From Scatosoma sp002474405 (GTDB taxonomy: Bacteria; Bacillota; Clostridia; Christensenellales; Borkfalkiaceae), in contig CALAFO010000003.1 in assembly GCA_937892545.1 (NCBI GenBank), positions 1 through 64,000 on the forward strand: DNA of 64,000 nt, read 5' to 3'. Made by a program: the position numbers and the translations under genes. Positions 24,100-32,609 of the stretch are shown in pieces. How positions within the stretch are numbered: position 1 is the first letter of the stretch; every line of letters starts with the position of its first letter. The notes under the pieces were generated by a model. That model searched no databases. It was not told the origin of the DNA and worked only from the letters and a program-made list of their open reading frames with translations.

Positions 24100-26124
24100 T
24101 CAGCCCAGCCGCGTTCCGTCGTTCACGTCGTTTTCCGGACAAATCAGCGCGAATTTTCCGTCGGCGTCCTCCGCCGCTAAAATCATGCCCTCCGAAAGCA
24201 CGCCGCAAAGCTTCACGGGCTTCAGGTTGGTTACGAACACCACTTTTTTGCCGATGAGCTCTTCGGGCTTGAAATGTTTCGCGATGCCCGATACCACCGA
24301 GCGCGTTTCGTCGCCGAATTTCACCGTTTCGTGCAGCAGTTTCGAAGATTTTTCCACTTTCTCGCACGCCACGATTTCGCCTACCTGCAAACGCACCTTT
24401 TCGAAGTCGTCCAGAGAAATTTCCGTAACTTCTTCCGCTTCTTTTTCCGTCTTTTCTTCGTTCATTTTCTTTTTCTCCGCATTCTTTCCGCCGTCCTCTT
24501 CCGCGGCTCCTCCCGCGGCGGCAATCTGCTGCGCGCGGATTTTTTCGATCTCCGGCAGCAACTGTTTCATATCCGCCCGCGCAAACAACGGCGCGCACTC
24601 CGTAACGGTAACGGTTTTCTGCGCCGCAAATACGCCGCACTCTTCAAACGTGCGTTCTTCCGCGCCGAACGCCGCCAGAATTTTCCCGCTTGTACCGGGC
24701 AAAAACGGCGAAAGCAGCGAAGCGCCCGTCGTAATCGCCTGCGAAAGATTGTACAGCACGTCGTTCAGCCTGTCTTTGTTCGCCTCGTCTTTGGCAAGCA
24801 CCCAGGGCGCCGTTTCGTCGATGTACTTGTTCGCGCGGCGGAATACCGCCATAATCGCCGAAAGCGCGTCCGCGATTCTCAGTTCGTCGCCTTTCTTTAT
24901 CACCGTTTCCGCGGCGGAAGTCGCCACGGCTTTGAAATCTTCGTCCGTGCCCTCGTTTGCCGCGCCCTCGCGCAACGCCACCGTGCCGCCGAAGTATTTT
25001 TTAATCATCGCCACCGTGCGCGATACAAGGTTGCCCAGCACGTTCGCAAGGTCGGAATTGTATTTTTCGGTGAACAGCTCCCACGAAATCATGCCGTCGT
25101 CGTCAAACGGCATCTCGTGCAGCACGTAATATCTCGTGGCGTCCACGCCGAACAGGCGGTTCAGATCGTCCGAATATATCACGTTGCCCTTCGATTTGCT
25201 CATCTTGTCGTCACCCGATAACAGCCACGGGTGCCCGAAAATCTGTTTCGGCAGCGGCAACCCAAGCGCCATCAGGAAGATGGGCCAGTAAATGGTATGG
25301 AAGCGCAGAATGTCTTTGCCGATAAGGTGCAAATCGGCAGGCCACAGCTTCGCGAAATTTTCCGAAGGATTGTTCACATCGTAGCCGATGCCCGTGATAT
25401 AGTTCGTCAGTGCGTCCACCCACACGTACACCACGTGCCTTTTATCGAAGTCCACGGGAATCCCCCACTTGAACGACGTGCGCGATACGCACAAATCCTG
25501 CAAGCCTTTTTTCAGGAAGTTGTTCATCATCTCGTTCTTGCGCGAAGCGGGGCGGATGAAATCGGGGTGCGTTTCGATGTATTCCGTCAGGCGGTCGGCA
25601 TACTTGCCCATTTTAAAGAAGTACGCCTCTTCCTTTTCGCGCTTTACTTCCCTGCCGCAATCGGGGCACTTGCCGTCTGCCAGCTGGCTTTCCGTGAAGA
25701 ACGATTCGCACGGCGTGCAATACCAGCCCTCATAGCTGCCCTTATAAATATCGCCCTGCTCGTAAAATTTACGGAAGATATCCGCCACTACTTTTTCGTG
25801 ATCCTTGTCCGTAGTGCGGATAAATTTGTTATAGCTCATGCCCACGCTGTCCCAGATGCGGCGGATTTCGGCGGAAACCTTGTCCACGTACTGTTGCGGC
25901 GTAACGCCCGCGGCGGCGGCTTTTTCCTCTATCTTCTGCCCGTGCTCGTCCGTGCCCGTCTGCAAAAATACCTCGTAGCCCTCTTTGCGTTTGAAACGGG
26001 CGATCGCGTCCGCCAGAATCGCCTCGTAGGTGTTGCCGATATGCGGCTTGCCCGAAGCGTAGGCGATTGCCGTCGTCATATAAAATTTGCCTTTGTTTTC
26101 AGCGGCGTTTCGTTTTTCTGCCAT
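24100..26124 (-). CDS. metG: Methionyl-tRNA synthetase
   Basis: 674 residues. The class I signature is ASGKPHIGN (residues 24-31). A zinc-ribbon insertion CTPCESFF...CPDC is near residue 150, KMSKSKGN lies in the second half of the catalytic domain, and the anticodon-binding helical domain follows. After a Lys/Glu-rich linker there is a C-terminal OB-fold tRNA-binding domain (FEKVRLQVGEIV to the end), as in dimeric MetG. GGAGG precedes the ATG at 26124; the frame is open further upstream but crosses the promoter. Confidence 0.96.
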   Translation of the reverse strand: MAEKRNAAENKGKFYMTTAIAYASGKPHIGNTYEAILADAIARFKRKEGYEVFLQTGTDEHGQKIEEKAAAAGVTPQQYVDKVSAEIRRIWDSVGMSYNKFIRTTDKDHEKVVADIFRKFYEQGDIYKGSYEGWYCTPCESFFTESQLADGKCPDCGREVKREKEEAYFFKMGKYADRLTEYIETHPDFIRPASRKNEMMNNFLKKGLQDLCVSRTSFKWGIPVDFDKRHVVYVWVDALTNYITGIGYDVNNPSENFAKLWPADLHLIGKDILRFHTIYWPIFLMALGLPLPKQIFGHPWLLSGDDKMSKSKGNVIYSDDLNRLFGVDATRYYVLHEMPFDDDGMISWELFTEKYNSDLANVLGNLVSRTVAMIKKYFGGTVALREGAANEGTDEDFKAVATSAAETVIKKGDELRIADALSAIMAVFRRANKYIDETAPWVLAKDEANKDRLNDVLYNLSQAITTGASLLSPFLPGTSGKILAAFGAEERTFEECGVFAAQKTVTVTECAPLFARADMKQLLPEIEKIRAQQIAAAGGAAEEDGGKNAEKKKMNEEKTEKEAEEVTEISLDDFEKVRLQVGEIVACEKVEKSSKLLHETVKFGDETRSVVSGIAKHFKPEELIGKKVVFVTNLKPVKLCGVLSEGMILAAEDADGKFALICPENDVNDGTRLG

Positions 26125-26175
26125 AATCTCCTCCGTGCGCCGTCCGGCAGGAGCCGGAACGGAAGTACGCTTTTT

Positions 26176-26204
26176 ATTATACCCCGTTTTCCGTAAAAAG
26201 TAAA
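26176..26204 (-). promoter_or_regulatory. metG promoter
   Basis: Minus strand TTTACT (26199-26204), 17 bp, TATAAT (26176-26181), about 50 bp from the start. No T-box or SAM-riboswitch-sized leader exists. It probably drives metG-tatD-radical SAM. Confidence 0.75.
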
Positions 26205-26270
26205 GCGTTTTTCGCACGGTAGCGCCCGCGCCGGCGAATAAAGGCAACGCCGCCGTTCATACAATATTTT

Positions 26271-26891
26271 ATGAACGTTTTATTCGCCGCGGTTTTCATT
26301 GTTTCCGCCGCGCTTTTACTCTTCACCGCCCCGCAGGAATTTCTGCCCGCGCTGCTATCCGCCGCGTCCTCCTCGTCGACGCTTTGCCTCGCGCTTCTTT
26401 CCTCCTACGCCGTATTCTGCGGATTATCCGCTTTGTGGGAAAAATCGGGCGTTACCTCCGCGCTTTCCAAGCTTCTGCGCCGCCCCGTAAAACGGCTTTT
26501 CAAATCGGACGATCCACGGTTTGCCGAAAGCGTGTGCATGAATATTTCGGCAAACCTTCTCGGCATAGGCGCGCTCGCCACTCCGTACGGCGTGCGGGCG
26601 GCGCACCTCCTTGACGGCGCGACGCATATCGGCGAAAACAGGCGCGAATACGCGCTTGCCATACTCTTTACGTTAAACGCGGCTTCGCTGCAGATCGTAC
26701 CCACGTCCGTCATCGCGCTGCGCACCGCGGCGGGCAGCGCCGCTCCCTCTTCCGTGGTGCTGCCTATCCTTTTGTCCTCGGCGTTTTTTCTCGCGCTCGC
26801 CCTGCCCTGCACGAAACTGGTTTACGGCGCGAAACTCTCTTTGCCCGCGCGCAAAAAGCGCGGAATCGAAATCGGACGGGTGAAAGCATGA
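26271..26891 (+). CDS. spmA: Spore maturation protein A
   Basis: 206-residue polytopic membrane protein of the nucleoside-recognition (Gate) family, needed with SpmB for spore core dehydration in Bacillus. Key features are an N-terminal helix pair, the segment SANLLGIGALATPYG near residue 100, LNAASLQIVPTSVIALR near residue 130, and a C-terminal helix. It overlaps spmB by four bases (ATGA). There is no good Shine-Dalgarno; TACAAT at 26260-26265 ends five bases before the ATG, so the message may be leaderless, or a sporulation sigma factor may use a site I cannot recognise. Confidence 0.9.
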   Translation: MNVLFAAVFIVSAALLLFTAPQEFLPALLSAASSSSTLCLALLSSYAVFCGLSALWEKSGVTSALSKLLRRPVKRLFKSDDPRFAESVCMNISANLLGIGALATPYGVRAAHLLDGATHIGENRREYALAILFTLNAASLQIVPTSVIALRTAAGSAAPSSVVLPILLSSAFFLALALPCTKLVYGAKLSLPARKKRGIEIGRVKA

Positions 26892-27400
26892 AAATCGCGG
26901 CATGCCTGATTCCGGCACTGTTTCTCATCACGTTCGTATACGCGTCGATCAGAAAAGTGAACGTATATGAAACGTTTATCGGCGGCGTGAAAAAAGCCCC
27001 GCCGCTCATTCTTTCCGTTTTTCCCTATATCGCGGCGGTGATGATGCTTTCCGCGCTGTTTGAAAAAAGCGGCTTGCAAGCGGCGTTTCTGGAAAAAGCC
27101 GCGCCGCTTTTCGCCGCGGCGGGCGTGCCCGCGGAACTTTCGGAACTCATCCTCGTAAAGCCGCTTTCCGGCAGCGGCGCCACAGCGGTGTTATCGCGCG
27201 TGCTCGCCGCCCACGGCACCGACAGTTACATCGGCAGATGCGCCTGCGTGATTTTCGGCGGCAACGAAACTATCTTTTACGTGAGCGCGGTTTATTTTTC
27301 CGGCGTGAAGCATAAAAAAATCACCGCGGCGGTAATCATCTGCGTGATTTCTTACCTGTTTTCGGTGATTTTTGCCTGTTTTTTGTGCAGAATTATGTGA
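26888..27400 (+). CDS. spmB: Spore maturation protein B
   Basis: 170-residue partner of SpmA, same Gate fold. Motifs: the first helix, then VNVYETFIGGVKKA, VKPLSGSGATAVLSRVL near residue 100 and CACVIFGGNETIFYVSAVYF near residue 125, all conserved in SpmB. It overlaps the spmA stop, indicating translational coupling. Together the pair is good evidence that the organism forms endospores. Confidence 0.93.
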   Translation: MKIAACLIPALFLITFVYASIRKVNVYETFIGGVKKAPPLILSVFPYIAAVMMLSALFEKSGLQAAFLEKAAPLFAAAGVPAELSELILVKPLSGSGATAVLSRVLAAHGTDSYIGRCACVIFGGNETIFYVSAVYFSGVKHKKITAAVIICVISYLFSVIFACFLCRIM

Positions 27401-27521
27401 TTTTTCGCTTGTTTTTACGCGTTTTTTGCAGCTTTTTTTACGTTTTTTGCCTTATTTTCGCACGTTTTTGCGCATTTTTCCGGCGTTTTTTACGTGTTTT
27501 TACGCCGTTTTTTCCGTTTTT
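27401..27521 (+). repeat. Phased T-tract array (likely curved DNA)
   Basis: Twelve runs of 4-7 T begin at 27401, 27412, 27422, 27433, 27443, 27455, 27465, 27475, 27486, 27497, 27508 and 27517. Mean spacing is about 10.5 bp, one helical turn. Runs are separated by short GC-containing words such as ACG and GCG. The array exactly fills the gap between the spmB and rsmI stop codons. Such phasing causes intrinsic curvature. It may also act as a terminator region, although no strong hairpin is present. Confidence 0.8.
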
Positions 27522-28329
27522 ATAAGCTTAAATCCACGGAAAAAGGATACAGTTCGGACTTCGTTACGCCCCTGTCTTTCGCCGCCATTTTTACGGCTTC
27601 CTTTTTTTCATACCCCGCGCGCATGTAGTGCAGAATATGCTCCTTTTCGGTGAGCGAGCACAGCGGATTTTCTCTTTTTTCCGCGCTCGCCACCACCAGC
27701 ACGTATTCGCCGCGTTTTTCGCCGGGCAAGCCCTCGCTTAAACGGAACGCCGTGCATTCCTCGTGAATTTTCGTGATTTCGCGCACCGCCGCCGCCCGCC
27801 GTTCGCCGAACGCTTCGTACATCGCGCGCACGTCGCCGTCGATGTCCTGCGGCGCCTCGTGAAACAGCAGCGTGGCTTCCGTATCCTTATATTTTTCCAG
27901 CACGGCGCGCTTTTCGCCTTTCTTTTCCGGCAGAAATCCCACGAACAGAAATTTATCGGCGGGCAAGCCCGATAAAATCAGCGCGCAAAGCGCCGCGTTG
28001 GCGCCCGGAATCACCGTATAGGGCACGCCCTTTTCTTTCAGCACCGCGCACACGATGTTGCCGGGATCGGATACGACGGGCATGCCCGCGTCCGATACGA
28101 CGGCGACGTTTTTGCCCGAAAGCGCCGCCGCCGCGATTTTTTCCGCCGCCTGTCGTTCGTTGAATTTATGGCAGGCGTACAGCGGCTTTCTGATTTCGTA
28201 CGCGTTTAACAGCCTGAGCGTGTGGCGCGTATCTTCGCAGTAAATTTCGTCCGCGTTTTTTAACGTTTCCACCGCGCGGTAGGTGATGTCGCCGAGGTTT
28301 CCGATCGGCGTGGCTACAAAGCTGACCAT
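27520..28329 (-). CDS. rsmI: 16S rRNA (cytidine-2'-O)-methyltransferase RsmI
   Basis: 269 residues, SAM-dependent tetrapyrrole-methylase fold; methylates C1402 of 16S rRNA. Starts with VATPIGNLGDITYRAVETL and has CEDTRHTLRLL near residue 30, VSDAGMPVVSDPG near residue 80, and VIPGANAALCALILSGLP. The C-terminal HTH-like region (MAAKDRGVTKSELY) is also typical. It lies 22 bp after the tRNA methyltransferase gene and probably shares its transcript. Confidence 0.95.
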   Translation of the reverse strand: MVSFVATPIGNLGDITYRAVETLKNADEIYCEDTRHTLRLLNAYEIRKPLYACHKFNERQAAEKIAAAALSGKNVAVVSDAGMPVVSDPGNIVCAVLKEKGVPYTVIPGANAALCALILSGLPADKFLFVGFLPEKKGEKRAVLEKYKDTEATLLFHEAPQDIDGDVRAMYEAFGERRAAAVREITKIHEECTAFRLSEGLPGEKRGEYVLVVASAEKRENPLCSLTEKEHILHYMRAGYEKKEAVKMAAKDRGVTKSELYPFSVDLSL

Positions 28330-28351
28330 GTTTTTCTTTCCTCCCGTTGAT

Positions 28352-29065
28352 TCAGTCCGTCGTGGCGCCCGTTTTTGCCGTGTTTACCAGTACGGGCAGC
28401 ACCTCTGCGCCCGGTTTGCCGCCGTATACCGCCTCGATAAGCACGAGGTACGGCTGCGCCGCGGGGCTGCCCGAAACAAACTGCATTCTTTTTACGGCGA
28501 AGCCGTTTCTGTCCAGCGCGGCGATTGTTTCCGCCGCCCGCGACGCCTTATGGCAAAGCGCGAACCTGCCGCCGAATTTCAGCGCGCGCTTCGCCGCCTT
28601 TACGATTTCTTCCAGCGTGATTTCGATTTCTTTGCGGCAGACCGCCTTTTCGTACCGTTCGTTTTCGAACCCGCCCGTTTCGTACGGAGGATTGCATAAC
28701 ACCAGCGAAAATTTTCCGTTGTATTCCTTGGGAAAATCCTGCAGTCTGCCCGTAACGAACGAGAAATTTTCAAAGCCGTTCTTTTCCGCCGTGAGCCGCG
28801 CGAGGCGCATTAAATTTTCCTGCAGTTCGAACAGCGTGAAACGCAGCCCCGCCCCCTCGTTGAGAAGAAAAAAATGAAACGCCACGATGCCGCAGCCGCT
28901 GCAGAAATCCGCAACGTTATCGCCCTTTTTCGCGCGGGCGAACCGGGATAACAGCACCGAATCGGACGTGAAACGATACAGATTTTTATCCTGATAAATC
29001 ACGCGGGAAAATCCGAGATCTTCCGCGACGATGGTTTCGTTTCCGCCGACGTTTGTTTTTTCCAT
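28352..29065 (-). CDS. tRNA1(Val) (adenine-37-N6)-methyltransferase-like protein
   Basis: 237-residue Rossmann methyltransferase of the YfiC/TrmN6 group. VADFCSGCGIVAFHF (SAM-binding motif I) is near residue 50, and LVLCNPPYETGG (N6-adenine methyltransferase catalytic NPPY) near residue 125. An ATG at 29065 follows GGAG by seven bases; an upstream TTG would overlap the ribosome site. Upstream of rsmI in the same direction, a frequent Gram-positive arrangement. Exact target not provable from sequence. Confidence 0.88.
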   Translation of the reverse strand: MEKTNVGGNETIVAEDLGFSRVIYQDKNLYRFTSDSVLLSRFARAKKGDNVADFCSGCGIVAFHFFLLNEGAGLRFTLFELQENLMRLARLTAEKNGFENFSFVTGRLQDFPKEYNGKFSLVLCNPPYETGGFENERYEKAVCRKEIEITLEEIVKAAKRALKFGGRFALCHKASRAAETIAALDRNGFAVKRMQFVSGSPAAQPYLVLIEAVYGGKPGAEVLPVLVNTAKTGATTD

Positions 29066-29081
29066 GTTCTTCTCCGCCAAG

Positions 29082-29113
29082 AAAAAAGCGCAGGCAATAA
29101 TTTCCCCGCGCTT
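29082..29113 (-). terminator. Terminator after the ferredoxin gene
   Basis: Minus-strand stem AAGCGCGGG/CCTGCGCTT with an 11-14-base loop, followed directly by TTTTTT. Confidence 0.7.
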
Positions 29114-29166
29114 CTCTTCTTTTGTGTGCTTAAAAGGGTTGCCCCTTTATAAGGCAAGTTCAATGC

Positions 29167-29337
29167 TTACTCGGCTTTGATAGCGCCGGTGGGGCATCCG
29201 TCTTCGCAAGCGCCGCAATCAACGCATACGTCGGGATCTACCACATATCCGTTTCCGCCGGGAGCAATCGCTCCTACGGGGCAGGTTTCCGCGCAAGCGC
29301 CGCAAGCTACGCATTCCTCGGTGATTTTGTGTGCCAT
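29167..29337 (-). CDS. 2[4Fe-4S] ferredoxin
   Basis: 56-residue clostridial-type ferredoxin carrying low-potential electrons for anaerobic metabolism. Two symmetric cluster motifs are CVACGACAETCP and CVDCGACEDGCP. The ATG at 29337 lies eight bases after GGGAGG; an in-frame start 15 codons upstream would begin in the promoter region. Monocistronic, with a near-consensus promoter and a terminator, which fits high expression. Confidence 0.97.
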   Translation of the reverse strand: MAHKITEECVACGACAETCPVGAIAPGGNGYVVDPDVCVDCGACEDGCPTGAIKAE

Positions 29338-29370
29338 AATACTTACCTCCCATGGGAAATTTGTGATAAT

Positions 29371-29399
29371 ATTATACCACATTTTTTTCCGCTCGTAAA
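29371..29399 (-). promoter_or_regulatory. Ferredoxin promoter
   Basis: Minus strand TTTACG (29394-29399), 17 bp, TATAAT (29371-29376), 34 bp before the ATG. Confidence 0.75.
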
Positions 29400-29530
29400 C
29401 TTTTTCGACGTGCTTTTTTCTGCTTTTTTTACTATTTTTCGTGAAATTTTCCTTTTTTTAGCAGTTAGCATAAGCTAACACATAAAGTTGTTTCAGGCTA
29501 ACCGAACGAATACGACTTTCCGGGCTGATT

Positions 29531-30349
29531 TTATTCTACAAGCCACCCCGGCAAATCGAAAGATTCGCTTAAATAAGCAAGCGTGGGCACATCGAAATGC
29601 GAAGCGCCGTCGAATACGGTGATTTCCGCATCGGCGCCTTGCTCTTTCAGCGCGGCAATCATTTTTTGCGAGGCTTCCGGGGAAACGATGGTATCCGCCG
29701 AACCGACGAACGCGCGCACCGGAAGATTCGACAATGCCGAAACGTTTGCTTGCGTTACGGTAACGCTGCCGCTGAGCGGCGCTATCTTATAAAACAAATC
29801 CGGCATCGCCGCGGCAACGCCCCACGTGCCTGTTCCTCCCATACTGTGCCCCGTAAGCGAAATTTTTTCTGCGTTTGCGCGCACTTCCCCGGAAATACTT
29901 TGAATCAATGTTTTCAGCGCGGCGGAAACATCCGTCCATCCTTTTTTATTTCCGGAGAGCTGCGGCATAAGCACATATGCGGAAGGAGAAAGTTTTCCGT
30001 CCTTCAGATATTCCGGGAACCCATTCCCGGAATACAGCAAAGAAAGATCGTCGCCTTTTCCGCTGCCGCCGTGCAGATACACAATCAGCGGAAGATTTTC
30101 CGTTGCGTTTTTAGGCGTGTATAAACAGTAGTTCATCTTTATAGCGCCGGAAACGAACGTTTTTTCTTCAAACTTCGACGGTGTTTCTTCCGGTTCGTTC
30201 TGCTTGGATTCATCGCCCGTTTCACCGCTCTGTGCACCGTCTCCGGACACGGAATTATCCGATGCCGCGCCGGGATTTCCGCCGCGCGAACAAGAACAAA
30301 ACGTTGCAGCGAGCATCAGAATCAATAATGCTTTCGATAACTTTTTCAT
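29531..30349 (-). CDS. Lipoprotein alpha/beta-hydrolase (esterase, PHB-depolymerase/LpqC-like)
   Basis: 272 residues. A type II signal peptide (KALLILMLAATFCSC) is followed by a Ser/Gly/Asp-rich linker to about residue 60. The hydrolase domain has LIVYLHGGSGKG (oxyanion region) near residue 95, the nucleophile elbow SLTGHSMGGTGTW near residue 170 and the histidine in VFDGASHFDVP near residue 250. This is the pattern of secreted acyl/feruloyl-esterase-like enzymes. AGGAG precedes the ATG at 30349. It lies 40 bp after the cysteine desulfurase gene and could be co-transcribed. Substrate unknown. Confidence 0.82.
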   Translation of the reverse strand: MKKLSKALLILMLAATFCSCSRGGNPGAASDNSVSGDGAQSGETGDESKQNEPEETPSKFEEKTFVSGAIKMNYCLYTPKNATENLPLIVYLHGGSGKGDDLSLLYSGNGFPEYLKDGKLSPSAYVLMPQLSGNKKGWTDVSAALKTLIQSISGEVRANAEKISLTGHSMGGTGTWGVAAAMPDLFYKIAPLSGSVTVTQANVSALSNLPVRAFVGSADTIVSPEASQKMIAALKEQGADAEITVFDGASHFDVPTLAYLSESFDLPGWLVE

Positions 30350-30389
30350 ACTCTTCTCCTTTGCATGCAATCGAAAACGGTTGTAGTCG

Positions 30390-31550
30390 TTATTTTTTTT
30401 CACGCAGATTTCCCGCAAGCTCGCCGATGAGCGCCGCCGCCCGCACGATTTCCTCTTTGGTGTTGTGTTTGCCGAAACTCAGACGGAAAGAATCGCGCGC
30501 CTGTTCTTCCGTAAGCCCCGCCGCCGTCAGCACGCGGCTGGGACGGACGTCCCCTCCCGCGCACGCGGCGCCCGCCGAAGCGGCGACGCCGCGAAGATCG
30601 AGCAGGGATAACATGGCGGCGTTTTCCGCGCCGTCGGTGCGTACGTTTAAAATCGGCGGAACGCAGTCCTGCCCGTCGCCGCCGTTGATGCGCACGAACG
30701 GAAAGCGCGAAATTTCTTTAAGAAACAGCGCTTTGAGCGCGAGAATTTTTTCGTTTGCCTCGTCCATTTCCGTCACGGCTTTTTCGTACGCCGTCGCCGC
30801 GCCCACGGCGCCCGCCACGTTTACCGTGCCCGCGCGGAAGCCCTGTTCCTGTTCGCCGCCGACAAGCACCCTTTCCGTCGGCGTGCCGCCCCGGACGTAC
30901 AGGACGCCCGTGCCTTTGGGACCGTAAAATTTATGCGCGGAAAAGCTGAGATAATCGGCGCCGAGCCGCCGCACGTTCAGCGAGAGATAGGGCGCCGCCT
31001 GCACCGCGTCCGTAAAAAACGCGGCGCCGTGCGCGTGCGCGATTTCCGCCGCCTCTTTCACGGGCTGGACGGTGCCCAGCTCGTTGCTTGCGTACATTAC
31101 GGCGACGAGCGCCGCGGAATCGTCTACGTTTTCTTCCAGATAAGAAAGGTTGATTCTGCCGCGCGAATCCACGGGAATCACATACGTTTCGAAGCCTTCT
31201 TCCGCCGCCAGTTTTTCGGCGGGAACCATGACGGCGTGGTGTTCGGCGGCGGAAACGAAAATTTTATTTCTGCCGCGTTTTTTCTGCGCGCGCGCCGCGC
31301 CGAACACGGCGAGGTTATCCGCTTCGGTGCCGCCCGAAGTGAAATACACCTCGTTATCGTTCGCGCCGATCAGCCGCGCGATGACGCCGCGCGCTTCATC
31401 CAGCGCGCCCATCGCCTTTCTGCCGAAATAGTGCTGAGAATTGGCGTTGCCGTACGTCTGCGTGAAATACGGCAGCATTTTTTGCAGCACCTCCTCATCC
31501 AGCGGGGTGGTTGCCGCGTGATCGAGATAAATTCTTTCCTGAGCTTCCAT
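30390..31550 (-). CDS. Cysteine desulfurase (NifS/IscS-like)
   Basis: 386-residue PLP enzyme that removes sulfur from cysteine for Fe-S cluster or thiolated-tRNA synthesis. Signature: IYLDHAATTPLDEEV at the start, TSGGTEADN near residue 72, AEHHAV near residue 102, Schiff-base Lys207 in SFSAHKFYGPKG, and catalytic Cys330 in SAGAACAGGD. The start at 31550 follows GGAAGG. No IscU, ThiI or MnmA gene is adjacent, so its sulfur acceptor is unclear; the gene name (nifS, iscS or csd type) is left open. Confidence 0.92.
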   Translation of the reverse strand: MEAQERIYLDHAATTPLDEEVLQKMLPYFTQTYGNANSQHYFGRKAMGALDEARGVIARLIGANDNEVYFTSGGTEADNLAVFGAARAQKKRGRNKIFVSAAEHHAVMVPAEKLAAEEGFETYVIPVDSRGRINLSYLEENVDDSAALVAVMYASNELGTVQPVKEAAEIAHAHGAAFFTDAVQAAPYLSLNVRRLGADYLSFSAHKFYGPKGTGVLYVRGGTPTERVLVGGEQEQGFRAGTVNVAGAVGAATAYEKAVTEMDEANEKILALKALFLKEISRFPFVRINGGDGQDCVPPILNVRTDGAENAAMLSLLDLRGVAASAGAACAGGDVRPSRVLTAAGLTEEQARDSFRLSFGKHNTKEEIVRAAALIGELAGNLREKK

Positions 31551-31605
31551 AAACGTTTTCCTTCCGTTTTTTTCGCCGGAACGACGAACAAAACCGATTT
31601 TACTC

Positions 31606-31634
31606 ATTATACAGATTTCGGGGCGGATTGTCAA
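31606..31634 (-). promoter_or_regulatory. Cysteine desulfurase promoter (perfect consensus)
   Basis: Minus strand TTGACA (31629-31634), 17 bp, TATAAT (31606-31611). Upstream of it T-tracts begin at 31699, 31710, 31722 and 31731, roughly one helical turn apart, and may bend the DNA. The rest of 31551-31919 holds no gene. Confidence 0.8.
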
Positions 31635-31831
31635 ATCAAACGGCGCGGCGGCGGAAAAATTTTTGCCGCGAAATACGGCGCGATGCCCGCGATTCGGCTT
31701 TTTTCAACGTTTTTTGCCCGATTTTTATCATTTTTTCGGGCGAAAAATCCGCTTTCGACAATCAAAGTTTTTTTTCGACAAAATAAGACACGCAAAACGG
31801 CGCGGAATGAGTTTCTGCGGGCGGAAATTTG

Positions 31832-31840
31832 TGTTATACT
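31832..31840 (+). promoter_or_regulatory. Extended -10 promoter of the gene at 31920
   Basis: TGT followed by TATACT (TG at 31832-31833, hexamer 31835-31840). A weak TTTCTG lies 17 bp upstream. It would give a ~73-nt leader. Confidence 0.5.
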
Positions 31841-31919
31841 ATTTATGCGACCGGGAAAAGCGACAAAAAACGGGATTTCGCCTCTGCCGATCGACAAAAA
31901 CATACAAGGAGAACTACTT

Positions 31920-32432
31920 ATGAAATTCATCACCATAGAACATTTACGGCGCTTCGATTCGCTTGCCGCAACGTGGAACGATTCTTATGCGGACAAGCCC
32001 CGTTCGGCGCTGGCTCTCGCCGAAAAGGAACTGCTGGAACAAATTTTCGCCGCAAGCGCGATGACGGGATTCGCGATGAGACGACTGCCCGAAAAGTTTG
32101 ACGAGGACGAAATTTTCGAACGGCGACTTTTAAACGTTGCGGAAAAAAACGGCTCCGTTTATTTTTCTCTTGAAAACGGAGAACTGATTTTGGACAAACC
32201 CGAATTTCTCGAACGGGAAGAAAGCGATTCGCCCGCCGCCCGCACGATACTGAAAGCGTTTGAATTACATATCCTTGCCGACCGTTTTCAGGTGCATCTG
32301 TTGCTTGGCGACGAGCCCGAAGAAAACGAAAAGGCTGCCTTACAAAAAGGCGCGGACGACGTTACGTTTCCGCGCTATCGTTATCTTACGGCGAATTGCG
32401 CTTCGCTGCGGTTCGTAAAAAAAGCCGCGTAA
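31920..32432 (+). CDS. Unknown acidic protein
   Basis: 170 residues starting at an ATG eight bases after AAGGAG. No transmembrane segment, signal peptide or known motif. The N-terminal half is helical and Glu/Ala/Leu-rich (ALALAEKELLEQIFAASAM); the C-terminal part ends FPRYRYLTANCASLRFVKK. The frame is open far upstream, but that region is antisense to the desulfurase gene and is not coding on this strand. Divergent from the cysteine desulfurase. No function can be given. Confidence 0.65.
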   Translation: MKFITIEHLRRFDSLAATWNDSYADKPRSALALAEKELLEQIFAASAMTGFAMRRLPEKFDEDEIFERRLLNVAEKNGSVYFSLENGELILDKPEFLEREESDSPAARTILKAFELHILADRFQVHLLLGDEPEENEKAALQKGADDVTFPRYRYLTANCASLRFVKKAA

Positions 32433-32571
32433 TTTTTTAAGGCGGCGGCGCGTTATGTATGCGGCGGAACGCGGACGGTGCGGTACATTGCGCGGACGGT
32501 GTGGCGACGGGTGCCGCATAACGCGGACGGGCGGCGGGAAGAAGAATTTCGTTTTTTAAGCACGCGTTTGT

Positions 32572-32600
32572 TTGCGTTTCGCGCGGAGGTGTGATATAAT
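32572..32600 (+). promoter_or_regulatory. Promoter of the PAP2 gene
   Basis: TTGCGT (32572-32577), 17 bp, TATAAT (32595-32600). A start near 32607 would place the ATG at 32610 almost at the 5' end. A GGAGG inside the spacer (32585-32589) serves only if transcription begins further upstream. The region before it (32433-32571) carries GCGGACGG three times and no gene. Confidence 0.55.
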
Positions 32601-32609
32601 GAAAGCGGA

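Noticed and set aside
30933..31919. Long upstream extension of the plus-strand gene at 31920
   Set aside because: Most of it is antisense to the cysteine desulfurase and it passes through that gene's promoter; the ATG at 31920 has a clear ribosome site.
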